The notes beneath the pieces are model-generated. The model ran no database searches, was not told where the DNA came from, and saw nothing but the letters and a program-made list of their open reading frames with translations. The position numbers and the translations under genes are program-made. A DNA stretch of 64,000 nucleotides from positions 6,266,975 to 6,330,974 of the forward strand of contig NC_135554.1 of assembly GCF_964340395.1 (NCBI RefSeq), written 5' to 3'. Origin of the DNA: Glandiceps talaboti. Taxonomy: Eukaryota > Hemichordata > Enteropneusta > Spengelidae. The first letter of the stretch is position 1, and each line of letters starts with the position of its first letter. Shown here piece by piece: positions 46,132 to 58,925 of this stretch.

Positions 46132-46357
46132 GACGCACCTGTTCTATGAAGTTTGTTGCTACAACTTTTTCTTTAATGAGTATTTTGAATAATGAATGAT
46201 ATTCAGTAATTAAGCAGTATCATACACTCTTGCATACATTAACCTAAGAAAGCACGCTTGTCCAAAAAACAAAGCCTGTTACCATAGCTTTTTAGTTTAA
46301 TGAGTTATTTACATAATTAGTGATTCCCTTACGGGAGGCATTCAGTTTGAATCTGGT
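46132..46357. other. Non-viral filler between two viral copies
   Basis: AT-rich sequence with a short repeat-like segment (GGAGGCATTCAGTTTGAATC) related to about 33,068. Confidence 0.5.
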
Positions 46358-46979
46358 TTGTTTTCTTTTTATCTCTCTGCTGTCTCTTGTCTTCCATATC
46401 GTCGCAGTCGGTAGTACTGGCAGCTTCCATGACTTCTTCAAGCGGTGTACCATTATCGTAAATCGTGAACAACTTGCTCTTAGATTTACCCTTGATGTAA
46501 GCCGCAAAGGACTTCAGTATTTTACACCGCTGACTAATGATCATCAGATCCTTATTTATCTTCTCAAAATTAGCTTTTCCTGTACGAAAAGCCTGAATTT
46601 GACGACCATCTTGATCGTTACCCAGTGTAGATAGCACATGTACATGAGGACCCTCATATCTACTGCATGGATCCATTTTGCCATCGTGGAATGCTCCATA
46701 GCTATCTACACCACTATAACTTAAATAATCGAAGAAGTCTCTTGCCTCGTCCTTAACTCTAGTAAATGCTTCTTCCTCTTGTGCTGGTGTTTGGTGCCTG
46801 CTGATTAAACGGAATTTAACTATAAAGATAGTTGCTTCGAAATTATACCCTGGCTGTTGCCTTGTCTCTATTGATGTCGTAGCACCCGGATTAATGGCGA
46901 ATCTCTCGTACTGAGAAGGCATACGTGGTTTGTTGAACTTCTCGAGGATGTCTTGAGTATTATTTCTCAAAAACGCCAT
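46358..46979 (-). pseudogene. NS1: Type A NS1, N-terminal domain only, diverged copy
   Basis: The ATG at 46,979 (MAFLRNNTQDILEKFNKP) is open for about 207 codons to a break near 46,358. The HUH motif GPHVHVLSTLG and the following RCKILKSFAAYIKG block are present. Helicase and C-terminus are missing. It differs at many positions from the copies at 15,527 and 41,782 (for example PGATTSIETRQQPGY), which makes it a third type A variant. It lies in normal orientation to the telomere at 47,221-47,432. Confidence 0.85.
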
Positions 46980-47099
46980 ACCTTACACCGGTTTTCTTCA
47001 GTATTTGACGAGCTTGGTTTACAGCCTGTTATCCCTGCAAGTATATTATCAGGAATGTCGTTAGATGTCGAAAACCGTTGACCGTTCCATCCTTCTCTC

Positions 47100-47117
47100 A
47101 TGCGCTACAGCGCGTGT
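47100..47117. promoter_or_regulatory. Conserved GC palindrome, minus-strand leader, one base changed
   Basis: CATGCGCTACAGCGCGTG differs from the consensus palindrome by one base. It is about 120 bases before the minus-strand NS1 start. Confidence 0.45.
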
Positions 47118-47220
47118 ATTAAAAAAGAATATTTATGAATAAATTATAAATAGACGCTTATGAAAATATATAATAATATGGTGGTCAGAATATATACTCT
47201 TAATAGAAGGACCTTCATAC

Positions 47221-47432
47221 ACGGTTATTTGCTGCTGGTGGTCAACCACCACCGTCTCTAATATAATAAATGCGAGCAATACCAATTGCGAGCATTGATT
47301 ATATTAGAGACGGTGGTGGTCACCGTCGTGCAATGCAACGCCGACGGCGTTGCGGACGTGACCACCACCGTCTCTAATATAATAAATGCTCGCAACAACA
47401 ATAAGTTATCATACACGGTTATTTGCTGCTGA
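47221..47432. repeat. Left-end telomere, diverged and partly truncated
   Basis: CGGTTATTTGCTGCTGGTGG, AT-rich palindromic arm (with GCAATACCAATTGCGAGC in the loop), central GTGGTCACCGTCGTGCAATG...GACGTGACCACCAC, then part of the second arm, broken at CTCGCAACAACAATAAG (about 47,390). A remnant outer stem ACACGGTTATTTGCTGCTGA follows. Confidence 0.75.
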
Positions 47433-47814
47433 CGGACCCCGTAGGGGCGGCTTCGCCGGTCGTATCCATGGGGATGGGTTGCCATGGTGTTGCCATGGTG
47501 ATGTCATGGTAACGGTTGCCATGGTAACCACCCACCCCTACTTGTTCATGCCCGGGACTACTTTTGGTCGACATGGTAACGGTCGTCATGGTAACGGTAA
47601 CCTTAACAATATTAGGTTCCATGCACCTGGCGGCGGTGATGCCAGATAGACTACTAAGAGGAACTGACTAGCTAGTTTTTAGAGGTATCGTTGAGGGCGC
47701 TATTTTTATGCATGCGCATATTAGCTTAATTTTCACGTGATTTTTTTATTCCTTTATTCTAGAATGATGTAGTTACTTATTCATAACTCAGCAAGCTTTC
47801 GTACTGTTAACATC
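47433..47814 (+). promoter_or_regulatory. Leader of type B NS1: GC mini-hairpins and CATGGTAAC repeats
   Basis: It begins with two adjacent small hairpins, CCCCGTAGGGG and CGGCTTCGCCG (about 47,437-47,458). At least eight copies of a CATGGTRAC / TGCCATGGTG-type word follow between 47,465 and 47,605. None of this occurs in the type A leaders. Paired mini-hairpins beside direct repeats are what the tip and Rep-binding stem of a parvovirus terminal repeat look like, so this may be half of the telomere of the separate type B virus. That reading is inference. An AT-rich promoter-like stretch precedes ATG 47,815. Confidence 0.5.
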
Positions 47815-49965
47815 ATGGTTGGATTGATGCGAAGTATTGTTATTGCTAGCCATAGTAGCCGTCCTGATGTTCTGGGCACGGATAATACTATCTACCTTCA
47901 TGGTGGTGATCCGGAATATTTTACTATACGTACCTCCGATAACCCTGACGAGAACAATGCTGCTCAGCGTGAACTTTGTGACATCCTTAATAGAGCATCT
48001 CTTGATGATTTTATCTTGAGCGCTCACTCTGGACCGTGTAAAGGATCCAACACGTCCTTACATTATCATCTGTTATGGGGATTCGATGGTTTTATGGATA
48101 ACTACTGGCGTACAAACTTCTGGATTGCCCTGAAAAGATTGGGATACAAGTTTGGTCTGAACATCACCTCGCAAAAGATCAGAGCTGTTGGCGGTATTTG
48201 CAAGTATGTAATGCAAAGAGATTATCTTGGATGTAGAGGTGCCTCTGCAATTGCACAAGTTGCGAAAACCAGAAAAGAGATAGAAATTGCTGAAGCCAGA
48301 GTTTTCGAAGATTCGAACTCAACTGCCAGTTCTACGCGTAAACGACCAAAGTATCTAGAACATTCGAAAGAACAAGAACAACAGAACAACGCCGGTACCA
48401 GTAACCATAACAAGAACGTCTCAGTACAAGGTAATCCTCCCCATTTCAATCCTTATTTTAAAGGTAGAAAGGCAGTACCTCAAATGGTTAATTATGCCAT
48501 ATCTTTGATGAGATACTATAATTGCGTCACTACATCGTCTGTAGCTGGGAGGATCGCTAATTATTGCATGATGAACCCAGAGGAGAATTCACCGCCACAA
48601 TATGACATGAATAAGCCTTCTTCGACCATTGTCAAAGAATCATGGTATACGTATAAGAGTCATCCCAAACACAGGATAATCGAAGACCTGGCAACCACTG
48701 AGTTTGAAGCAACCAGAAGAGTCATGAACTTGAATGATATTATGAAAGAGTTTAAGGTCAATAACAATCGTTTTGAGACTCTGTTATTTGACGGAAGAGA
48801 ATGTGCTAGTATGCCTCAGACATACACTCAAATGACTGAGTGGTTTGAAACCCAAGGTGATAGCATTGAATACCTATTGCATTGTCTGTTTTTGATTCTG
48901 AGTAAGGCTAAACCAAAGATAAATGGTTTACTATTGAAAGGGGAAAGTAATGCTGGTAAAACCATGTTTGTAAATATGTTAAGATGCCTCTATCCCAATT
49001 TTGGGATTAATACCACTACCAGCATGAATTTTCACTTTCAATCTCTGATTGGTTGTGATTTAGCCATTTTGGATGAGTGTAGAGTTCCTACTGAATTATT
49101 AGAGGATTATTTGAAGTTATTGGAAGGTACTTCTTTGTCTGTCACACGTAAAATGTGTACCAACTATTCGCTATCACGTGTTCCAATTATCATGACCTGC
49201 AACGAGTCTCCATGGAGATTTGTAGCCACAGGGGAGCAACAGAAAGCAATCAAAAACAGAATGTACATATTTCAAGATCTTAAAAAAATGAATACCGATT
49301 TAGAGATGCTACAAAGCAATCCTCTGTGGCTGGTTGATGCATACGAAGCATTCTTAACCGTATGCGATGGAAATTGGAAGCTGGTAAAGAATAAATGTGA
49401 CATGATTAAGAATGCCGCCATTTTGGAAGCGATGCATCCATATCATGGTATGCCACTACCACCATCACCACCATCACCCATAGAATCATCAACATATCTA
49501 TCACAAACCCCACCCCCACCACCACCTCCACCATCACCAGCATCACTATCATTGTCACCATCACCACGACGTCAATTAAGTAAATGCTTTGAGGATAGAA
49601 GTAAACTGATTGATGCGTTAAACGAATTGGCTAAAGATAATGATACTAGCAATTCTCCGTTACCATGGCAACCAGAAAGTCCTCTCTATGGCATCCCCAT
49701 GGAGAAGATGGAATCGCTTATAAATGATAACAAACAGATATGTTCTATTGGTTCATCACCATTGTTTTCATCAGGAACTATGGACTTTCTGATGAATGAT
49801 TCCAAACAGATCAGTACAAAGGGTTCACCTGAATTCGGTCAACATACTTGGCCAGAAAAACGAAAGTCAGCTATTGTCAATTTGACTCATGGCAAAGGTG
49901 CCCATACAAAGAAAATAAAGATCATTGATGACAAAAAAGAATCAGACAGTGATGAAACCATAGTG
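47815..49965 (+). pseudogene. NS1: Type B NS1 with genuine N-terminus, C-terminally truncated
   Basis: The frame from ATG 47,815 is open for about 717 codons until telomere sequence begins at 49,966. It runs on in that sequence to 50,019. In order: an N-terminal domain (GLMRSIVIASHSS...); HUH nickase motif LHYHLLWG (about residue 82); GGICKYVMQRDYLG (about 126); SF3 helicase Walker A GESNAGKTM (about 376); LAILDECRVP; and the IIMTCNESPWRF sensor. A proline run (about residue 565) and an SPSPRRQ motif follow, then KKIKIIDDKKESDSDETI. Compared with 10,452-12,918 it lacks about 150 acidic C-terminal codons, but it has the real start and no internal stop. Nickase and helicase motifs look intact. 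Confidence 0.88.
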
Positions 49966-50032
49966 TGGTGGTCACGTCCGCAACGCCGCCGTCGGCGGCG
50001 TTGCGTTGCACGACGGTGACCACCACAGTTTC
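49966..50032. repeat. Left-end telomere remnant (central palindrome only)
   Basis: GTGGTGGTCACGTCCGCAAC to GGTGACCACCACAGTTTCC is identical to 41,524-41,592, including the deletion of the second arm. Confidence 0.8.
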
Positions 50033-50077
50033 CTAAGCGCTTATCTATAATTTATGCATAAGAAATTCTTTTTTTTT

Positions 50078-50095
50078 AAACGCGCTGTAGCGCGT
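50078..50095. promoter_or_regulatory. GC palindrome in the NS1 leader, one base changed
   Basis: AACGCGCTGTAGCGCGTG matches the consensus except for its first base. Confidence 0.45.
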
Positions 50096-50223
50096 GGGAA
50101 AAGGAAGGAAGAATGGAACGATTAACGGTTAGCGACATCTAACGGCATTCCTGATATTATACTTGCAGCGTAAGCAGCATATACAGCAAGCTCCTGAGAA
50201 ATTACTTCAACAAGGCGTAAGGT

Positions 50224-52640
50224 ATGGCGTATTTAAGAGGAAATACTCAAGATATATTGGAGAAGTACACTAAACCTAGATTGCCGTCGCAATATGAAAG
50301 ATTCGCTATCAATCCCGACGTAAATTCCGGGATTGAAGCTAGGCAGACACCAGGCTACAATTTTGAAGCCACTATTTTCATTATAAAGTATCGTTCGGTA
50401 GGAAGGAACCAAACAACAACCCAGAAGGAAGAAGCCTACGAACGTGTCAAGTCAGAGGCAAGAGACTTTTTTGACTTTTTGTCGTATTCAGGAGTTGATA
50501 GTTATGGAGCATTCCATAATGGCGAAGAGGACCCTTGTTCACGTTATGAAGGTCCGCACGTACATGTACTTGCTAGCCTTGGTAATAACACAGATGTTAG
50601 ACAAATTCAAAGTTTTCGTAATGGGAAGAGCAACTTTGAAAAACTCAACAAGGACTTAATGATTGTATCACAACGGTGTAAAATCTTAAAGTCCTTCGCC
50701 GCGTACATCAAAGGCAGAAGTAAGGAGCAGTTATTTCAAATGTACGACAACGCCACACCTTTAGAAGACGTAATGGCAGCAGTCAGCAATTCCGATACTA
50801 ATGATATGGAGGAGAAGAGGCAAACCAGAGACAAGAAGAAAACCAAGAATGAGGAAGATCTACTCTACATTAAGAGACTGATAAAACAATATAACCCTAC
50901 TGATTTACCCAATTTAACCCGGCTGATGGTGGAATCGAATCAGGAAGATGATAATGATAGAGATCATTGGTACAACTTTATCAGCCGGCCTCAATCGTTG
51001 TACTTATTCAACACAGCGCAGGATTTAATAAAGAGTGAGTATTTGTCGTCCTCTTTTAACGAATTACTAGATATTGTGGTGAATAGTACAGATGTTTTTC
51101 AAGACAATTCGAAATACCTGTCTGTCAATGAATCTCTAGAAATCCTAATCGACTGGTGTAAAATACAATGTATCAATCTATTTGACTTTTTTAGAGTAAT
51201 AGTCAAATGGTTTGACAAGACTGAACCCAAACAGAACTTGCTCTACCTGGTAGGTGCGAGTAATGCCGGAAAATCATGGGTCATGAGATCTTTGCATCCT
51301 ATTGCCAGATATTGGGGTGATATCAAAGTATCAAATGAGTCGGCTTCAAACTTTATGTTTGAAAGTTGTTTGCATACCAGAATTACTATGGCTAACGAGT
51401 TTTCACTGAATGATTTCAACTGTGAAAGCGCAAAGGCAGTATTTGAAGGTATGAGAACGCAAATTAACCGTAAAGGAAGAACAGCGGTAGTATTACCGCT
51501 AACCGTTCTTTATGGTATACTGTCAGTTCACAAGAAACGGCATTCAGAAATCGAATGTTGTTCACGTGTGAAGATATGCGCGAATATCCGCGTCTTAAGG
51601 ACGTTAAAAAGGATATGTCGCCGTTGGTTTGGAACATGGTTCGTTCTATTGTAGAAGGAACGTTCGACCTGTCTACTCTCGATAGTCAGGATAGATATTA
51701 CATCAATATCCAACATGATTTAGTTACAATGTGGGAAACGTCTAAGTACGTTACTATAGATAAAGAATCTCCTACGAAACTAAAACTGACAGATAAAATA
51801 AAAGTCGTACCACAACTGAAGCTCACTGAGGAAGAACATGCAGAGATAATGAACGCCGTGTTTGATAACAATGCTGTTCCCGATAGTGATTGGTCAGTAA
51901 CATTAGAGGCTGAAGAAACGTCAACAATACAGACGGATTCTCATTTGCCGAGTTCTAGTTCAGAAGGTATAAACCAATATTGGTTTGCCTGTCTAGACAA
52001 GTTGGGTGAAACAAAATTCACTCAAGATAACTGGAAAGAATACGATGATGTCTTCATCACTTTTTTAATGAAGAGACCTACCGTATATCACCATGGCGAT
52101 GAAGTATTGCTAAATCATACTACAGGCCATAGGTTTTTGCCAACATGGCATCTACATGATTTGTACGGCGATGACCGTAGTTATGCACCTAATATCTTAA
52201 TGCATATCAATGAAGATTGGACTCTGGCTAATTTCATGGGTAATTTACCTGAAGTTATCCAATCAATTTGCCCATCAGAGAGGTGTCGTGACAAATGCTC
52301 TATGTTTAAATGTTGCTACACACAACCAAAGTTTAAGCATATGTGGGGATATGCATATATTATTATGACAACCCCACAGTTCAATCACGACAACACAACT
52401 TTGATGGACAAGCCTTATGAGTGTCGTTCTGATAAACAACTCATGCATATTGGCGAAAACAAGAAGTGTAATCACCTATCCACCCAGTATAATACACACG
52501 TAATATACTGGTTATATATTCCTGGACATAAAGGAGTGGGAATTTCACCCCTGTGTATTCCCATTAATTATCCAAGAGTATGGAGAGACAGATGTCAGTC
52601 ATGGGGTTGTGTAGACCCAAGGATTAGTTCGTCCAATGAT
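50224..52640 (+). pseudogene. NS1: Type A NS1, 5' portion; 22-bp deletion, split by a transposon
   Basis: This is near-identical to 41,782-43,757 up to LHDLYGDDR, then continues into the Cys-rich region (SERCRDKCSMFKCC, NKKCNH, DRCQSWGC). A 22-base deletion at about 51,492 (between GCGGTAGT and ATTACCGC) removes the segment just before the helicase sensor and shifts the frame; text is open again in the shifted frame from about 51,500. At 52,640 the gene is cut by the inserted element, and it resumes at 61,571. Counting both parts, the copy would cover the complete type A NS1. HUH and Walker A motifs are intact. Confidence 0.88.
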
Positions 52641-52824
52641 CAGTCAAGTCGATCGCCATATAAGGAATTAGTCATGAATATTAAGTAGTACGTTCTACTC
52701 TTCATTTTAACCAATCAGCGTCACAGAAAGTTTGGGTCATAGGTTATGCAAATAGGCGCGCTTACTTTTGTTTTTCTTATCGTCTGCTGAACCAGAGCAA
52801 AACCACAACAAAGTTTTAATCACG

Positions 52825-53217
52825 ATGCCGAAAGTCATCATCAGAAACGTAATTGCTGTGGGAATGCACCATTATTCGGGGGAACTAACGCCAGGGAGAG
52901 GATACAACATCATCCATGAATTGAATAACGTGCATGATCCGAATGCTTGCGGTATCGTCGAGAATGGAATGGAACAACATCCAAAAGTACTCGGCCATTT
53001 GAAGAGAGACGCTGCTCAGTTACTATCAAAAGTGATTGATGCACGTCTAGCTTCAAATGGACGGTATTATTTGAAGCCAAAGGGCCGTTGTTTCTTCCAT
53101 TCTCGGCGGTATGGTAAAGTTCAGATGTGTACGGCCGGCTTCATGGTGAAGACAGAGGACGTCACTCGGGCAAAGGACATAGTCCTGAACCAGGGTTTTC
53201 CTGTCTTGTTCCCCTAG
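52825..53217 (+). CDS. HIRAN-domain protein of the transposon
   Basis: A 130-residue single-exon frame from ATG 52,825 to TAG. The central part VGMHHYSGELTPGRGYN...ELNNVHDPNACGIVE....VLGHLKRDAAQLLSKVID fits the HIRAN pattern: G-x2-(Y/H)Y-x-G, a hydrophobic strand, (E/R)-x2-N-x2-D-x-N-A, then G-(H/Y)-(L/I)-x-R-x2-A-x2-L. HIRAN domains bind 3' DNA ends in HLTF/Rad5-type enzymes and also occur alone in phage and transposon proteins. Here it could help the transposase hold DNA ends; that is inference. It lies 185 bases inside the left end. An upstream non-ATG extension (from 52,768) exists in frame, but ATG 52,825 is preferred. Confidence 0.65.
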   Translation: MPKVIIRNVIAVGMHHYSGELTPGRGYNIIHELNNVHDPNACGIVENGMEQHPKVLGHLKRDAAQLLSKVIDARLASNGRYYLKPKGRCFFHSRRYGKVQMCTAGFMVKTEDVTRAKDIVLNQGFPVLFP

Positions 53218-54404
53218 ACACCAAACCAAATCAAAACGGCCCTTTTCAGGGCCACACATCCTCCAAAAAGAGAACTACCGTAATCAATGCGTGATGTGTG
53301 TGTGTGTGTAGAAATGTGAATTACATGGTTTCATGGTGTTATGAAAGCTGTTCTGTGCACATTCACAAAATGTTAACTTAGTGTAGAGTTCGAAGTTTGA
53401 ATTTTGATTTTAATACATCACAGGTAGGTAAACTACACAGATTACCGTCACCATTGTGCTATTGAGTAAACGCTGATTAGGATACAACACATATGTGTAT
53501 AGTATTACGTTATCGTTGTGACATACAGAGACTATACTGTAGCTAGTTCGTGTTTGCTGATGTCGTTGGTTTTGGCGTGGAGGGGGGGGGGGAATCATCA
53601 CTTGTTTGACAGACCATTACGTACATGTTTTTGACTTCAGGCAAACCTTGGTTATGTGATGTATTTCTATGATTCAATGGTTGGTTATGTGTGTAAAATT
53701 AAGGTGGGTGTGTTAATGATGATTTTTAATTTAACAAGAGATATGCATTGGTCTTTCAACTAACAGCTGTTTCTAAAACAAATCCGAAGCACTACTTGGC
53801 AATATACTTAATTTGCAAAACATGTCATTGTACTTTTGATACCCCTATTATGTTGATTGATATAACTTTTGTCACAGACTACTTTATTTCTCATTTTTTT
53901 GGTGTGATGGGATCATCATCACCTTTCTAACATGATATCAAAAAGACAAACAATAAATTGTCTTTTTTGATGTCACTTGCACAATATATTACTTGTGTCA
54001 CTTATTTCATTAATTCAATATTTTATCTCTGGTCTGAGAAAACTAGAAATACTAGCAAGGACACTGTAATTGATGTCTTAAGTTCTTTTTACACATACTC
54101 CTTGTTTGTAGTGTTAAGACCTTCAACTGTTTATATACACAGTTGTCACAATTAACTACTGGTTTGTCATTATTTACTATTTTGGGGAATGTAGTTTGGG
54201 CTAAATAGGTATTGATGGGTAGATGGTTGAGTGGTAAGGGATGGTAAGATGGACAATTGGGCGTTATTTCTAGTCAAACTTGCAATCAAATTATGTCTAA
54301 GCAAGCATGTATCTATAAGGGAATGAAAATGACAGACGATGAATTATGATGTACAATGAATTTTATTTTTAAATAAAACTTCTGAATTGAAACATTTACA
54401 AGTA

Positions 54405-54435
<31 letters not shown>

Positions 54436-55289
54436 CACAATTACAATGCATAGTATGAACATGTATGTAAGCCTTCAGTAGGAGTGCTGTAAGGTACTAC
54501 CAGAATCAGTTGGATATATAAAAACTCCAAAAATGTGTGAAACAAGCTACAGATAAAAAAAAACTGACTCCTTACTGAATATGCTATCTACTCGACCAAT
54601 TACTTGAATAGATGTATTGTGTGCATGCATGCATGTGTGTGTGTGTGTGTGTGTGTATGTGTGTGTGTGTGTGTGTGTTTTATAAAAACATGTATGCACC
54701 ATTACCATTAATAACTGGACAATTTCCATTTGAAATTTTACATGAAATGTCAATTTGCCCTCATGCTTATTTGTTGTCTACAAATATAAAATGGACAGAA
54801 AATGTTAAAAACAATCCAATTATTTTAATAATGATGGTATTTCAGACCTACACCAACAACAAAATTATTCAACACAGTGTCATGTGTTAATTTGTACTAC
54901 AGTGACATTTGTCTGGTTTTGACTTTGGTATATTTGTATAAAGATGTAGAGAGCAACTTGACAGTTCATTATTTCTATGAATTAATTACTCCAAATCAGC
55001 CATGTTTAGATTTATGATTCATATATGAAAGGTGGAACCCCAAACACCATACCTGAAAAAGACAATGCAAAAATGTTATTGCTGAGATAAACAGTGAAAC
55101 TTACATCTAGCATAAAATATTATAGAAACCAACTCTAATGTAATCTAAATTTAATTTTTCTACATTAATCTTTTAAACTATCAGAGTCTATACATATATA
55201 TTTGTAATCATGAAAAGATACACTTCACATTGTAGCATCAAAATAGTTACATTTCACTGGATAATTTTAATCTTCACTTTAACAAATAT
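53218..55289. other. Transposon interior between its two genes; microsatellites
   Basis: No further gene. A poly-G run lies at about 53,582, (CATA)n at about 54,407-54,436 and (TG)n at about 54,630-54,680. AATAAA-like words lie near 53,951, 54,374 and, on the minus strand, downstream of the second gene. Confidence 0.6.
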
Positions 55290-55294
55290 TTGTC

Positions 55295-58200
55295 TCACTT
55301 GTCATCCTCAGAAATACCATCTACATTACCATCACTTTCCCCCACTTCATTAATTATTGCATCCTGGATTTCTGTGACAAGTTTTAACCATGTTGATTTA
55401 ACAACCCTACTTTTACTCAGTCTAGTTACTTTACTATCCCACTCTATTCTTCTTTCTGGAGACATCACTGACAAGCAGGATTGTATTTCACACTTTAATT
55501 GTGCCACAGATTTAGATTCTAGTTTGTTATATTTTGCCCTTTCTTCTTTAGTAACAAAAATTACAGGGACGTGTTCTCTTCTCTGAGGGAACCTAGAGGC
55601 CCATAGATACTCAGTGACAAATCTCATTCTTCTCATACCTGCCTCGCTATTAAAATCTAGCAAACCAATGTCAAGATCCTCCCCATGAATATTGGTAATT
55701 GTTCTACCTGGGTTAGGTGTAAGATATGCTTTGGACCTTAACACCACTTTGAAGTTAACAAGATCGTTTTCATATGGAGGAAGATTGCGATCAAATGAAT
55801 TATCAACTCTCATTCCTAGTGCCATCAATGTGGTGTTACGGAGACATACAAGACTGTCATGGTTGTGAATGACCCTTTCCCACTTAGTATAGTCAGGAGT
55901 CCCCACTATCCATGATTTGATTGATTTATTATATTCTTCAAGGACAAAGTCCAAACCCTGGTGTTTACTTGGCTTTCCAGATCTAGAAACAGATTCATGT
56001 TGTTCTAATACCTCCCTTAGGGCCTCTGGCCAACACAATCTATCATACTCATCCCATGACTCTATTTCCTGGTATTTTGGGTGACAACGTCCAAACCAAA
56101 CTGGAGAAAATAATTGTCTCCCTGCTCTGAAAAGTTTAGTATCATTGTTTCGGACCCCCTTCCTGAACAAATGAATTCCAAGGCAATGTTGCAGCATTGT
56201 TGTCCAAACAAACTGTATCGTTTCATCACTACTTTTGTTCCTTATCCATTCCAAAAAGTCATAAGGTGATGGAACTTGAGACTCACACGTATATGGCCAA
56301 AGTAACTCTTGATAGATAGCTTCATGGAATTTACAGAAATTATCAAAACTTTGATGGTGGTCCCCACATCTCTTAAAGAAAAGCTGAGCCTTCTCAGTCA
56401 CAAAACCCTGTGTCTTCCCAAACTCTGAATAGATAATTTCCCAATACATTTCTGCAAAAGATCTTATCATATTCATTTCTTCATGACCTGGACCAGTGCG
56501 AAGAACCACCCAATCAAACTCATCCCCATACTTATGAATAGCTGTTCTTATGATGTGCTGGGGTAAGCCATCACATCTTACAATGGTCCATTCCCTCTTT
56601 CCTTTACCGTTGCAGTATTTATGAATCCCTGCATGTTTCCCTATTGCCCTAAGAATTATTACAATAGCTTCCAGAGAAGATGGGTTTACAAATATAGGGT
56701 CTACAAGACTAATATTGGCCTTCCTAGCTTGGTTAAGTACATTTTCAGTGTCTGGGGATTTTCCTTCATATTTCATTACTACCCGTTGGGTACCTCCCTC
56801 ATTAGTCACTGTGTGGCCAGTATACTCATGAAATACAATTGTATTATCATCACAAGTGCTTTTTGTCCTGTATGTCTTTGTATCCACACCTTTTTTACTC
56901 TTTCTTTTCAAACCAAAGTTACCACAATTTACACATTTAATTCTATTTTCAACCTTTGGATGGCTGTGATTACATACACTACAGATGTCAGTGGCATTAC
57001 TTTCTACTTTGTTTCCCACAACATCAGTTGATTCATTCATTATCTTAGTGAGTTGTTCTGAAATAAACTGTATCTGTTCAGTATGGACTAACATTTCAAG
57101 TTCAGGTGTCAAAGCCTCCATTGTTTTTACTGATGTTGGCTTCGGCCAGTTACATGGTTTAAAACGTGGCTTTCTCCTGAAAATCACACTTCTCACTCAA
57201 CTGATTTACTATTATAGTTGTAAGGACCTCAGACTTTTGTTTGTTACTATCTCGGCTGAGCCATGTACGCAGTAGTCTTTGTTCATTATCAAAAGCATAT
57301 TCAATGAGACCATGTGGGGCTGGTTTACAAGAATCTTTCATGGCTTTCAGCCAATTTTGCACAGTGTCATATGAACCAGCTGGTGTACAATGGCTGATGA
57401 GATTGCAAGCCATTTCACTCTGTGTCAGAGAGTATAAGACAGCCTGAACTCTAAACATAAGGTCACTAATATAATTTAAATTTCTATTTGCATATATACA
57501 ATCAATGGCTTGCAACCTCATGGCACTGGTCTTAGTTCTAACTGATTCACTATTCCCTATTAAACCAATCCCACTTTCTGTCTGTTTAGCTGTTATTGCA
57601 TTTATAAATGCGACAACAACAGGATTTCTAGAATTTATGTGACTGACTAAATTGACATCTATTAGATTATCTAAGCTCCTTCTATCTTTATCCCTGATCA
57701 GTTTTGTTGTTTCTTCATAGACATTCTTATTTTCTATGAAACCTATTTGTTTGACTGCCTCAATCCTCTGTTTTTGTGTTTCATACATATTGTCTAATTT
57801 CTTTTGTAATTCATCCTTGTCATCTTCTAGTTTATTTTTATCTTCTAACCGGTCCTTATTTTCATTTCTAAGAGTAGTCACTTCTTCACTTAACTCATCT
57901 ACATCCAGTATTAGGGACTTTACCTGATCTTTCAGCTCACTAATTAGTTGCTGGTATTCGCCTACAACATCAAGGTTGTACATGTTAGCATATTCTGGTA
58001 TCTGAAATAAGTGTAAAATACAAAACTGTTAAATCTCTAGAAGTTGCATACTTTCATTTCATTTTATGACTCTTAATTACTATGTCACAACTACCTACAT
58101 GGCAGACATGAATGGAACATACAATATAGCTTGGTATCATTGCCTGTAGTACTGTGTACACCAAAATGTTATTGAATCGGTCTACTGACTATGTGCTACA

Positions 58201-58370
58201 TGTTACATGTGTTACAGGTTACATGTTCAAGTGATGGAAAATTGGTATATTCATGTCATTTTTATGTCATGTAATCGCTTTCATATCAGTGAATCTTTCG
58301 CTCATGTATACATTGGAACTAATTACATAAACCAGTCCTTCAAGATTATACATGTATGTATGTATGTATG

Positions 58371-58401
<31 letters not shown>

Positions 58402-58883
58402 TGAAAATTAAGGAGAGACAAGTGAGACATATAGGGATGTAGGAGTCGAACCCACATCCCCTGAATACGAACAAGCGTGATCCTGCCAGCTGAGCTTACT
58501 CGTTAAAATAAAATATGCAACATACAGCAGTAACTGTGACTTGCCTTTGTTTCAGGACAAAGTGTATCACCTCTTGCTGCTTCAGGAAATACGACAGTTG
58601 TATCTGCAACACCATTATACTTAAAAAAAAAAATTCATTGAATTTGTCAATATCATGATGTTACAAATACATGCATATATTATATCAGCCATCCATAATA
58701 ATGAAGTACACAATGTACATCGTCAATCATAAATGTAGTACTTAAAAATAGCGCAAATATTGCGTTGCCGCACAACTTCATGTTCAGGGCAATGATAGAT
58801 ATATAATTTTTTGAAGTTTTAAAGTTGAAACCAAAACAAAATTTTCATACCTAATTTCCATCATCATAATCCAGTTTCAGTTG

Positions 58884-58925
<42 letters not shown>

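Noticed and set aside
55290-55586. Plus-strand frame opposite the transposon gene
   Set aside because: Antisense shadow of the long minus-strand exon.
58431-58500. Functional tRNA gene
   Set aside because: A- and B-box-like motifs are present, but the acceptor and anticodon stems do not pair, so it is listed as a SINE or pseudogene.
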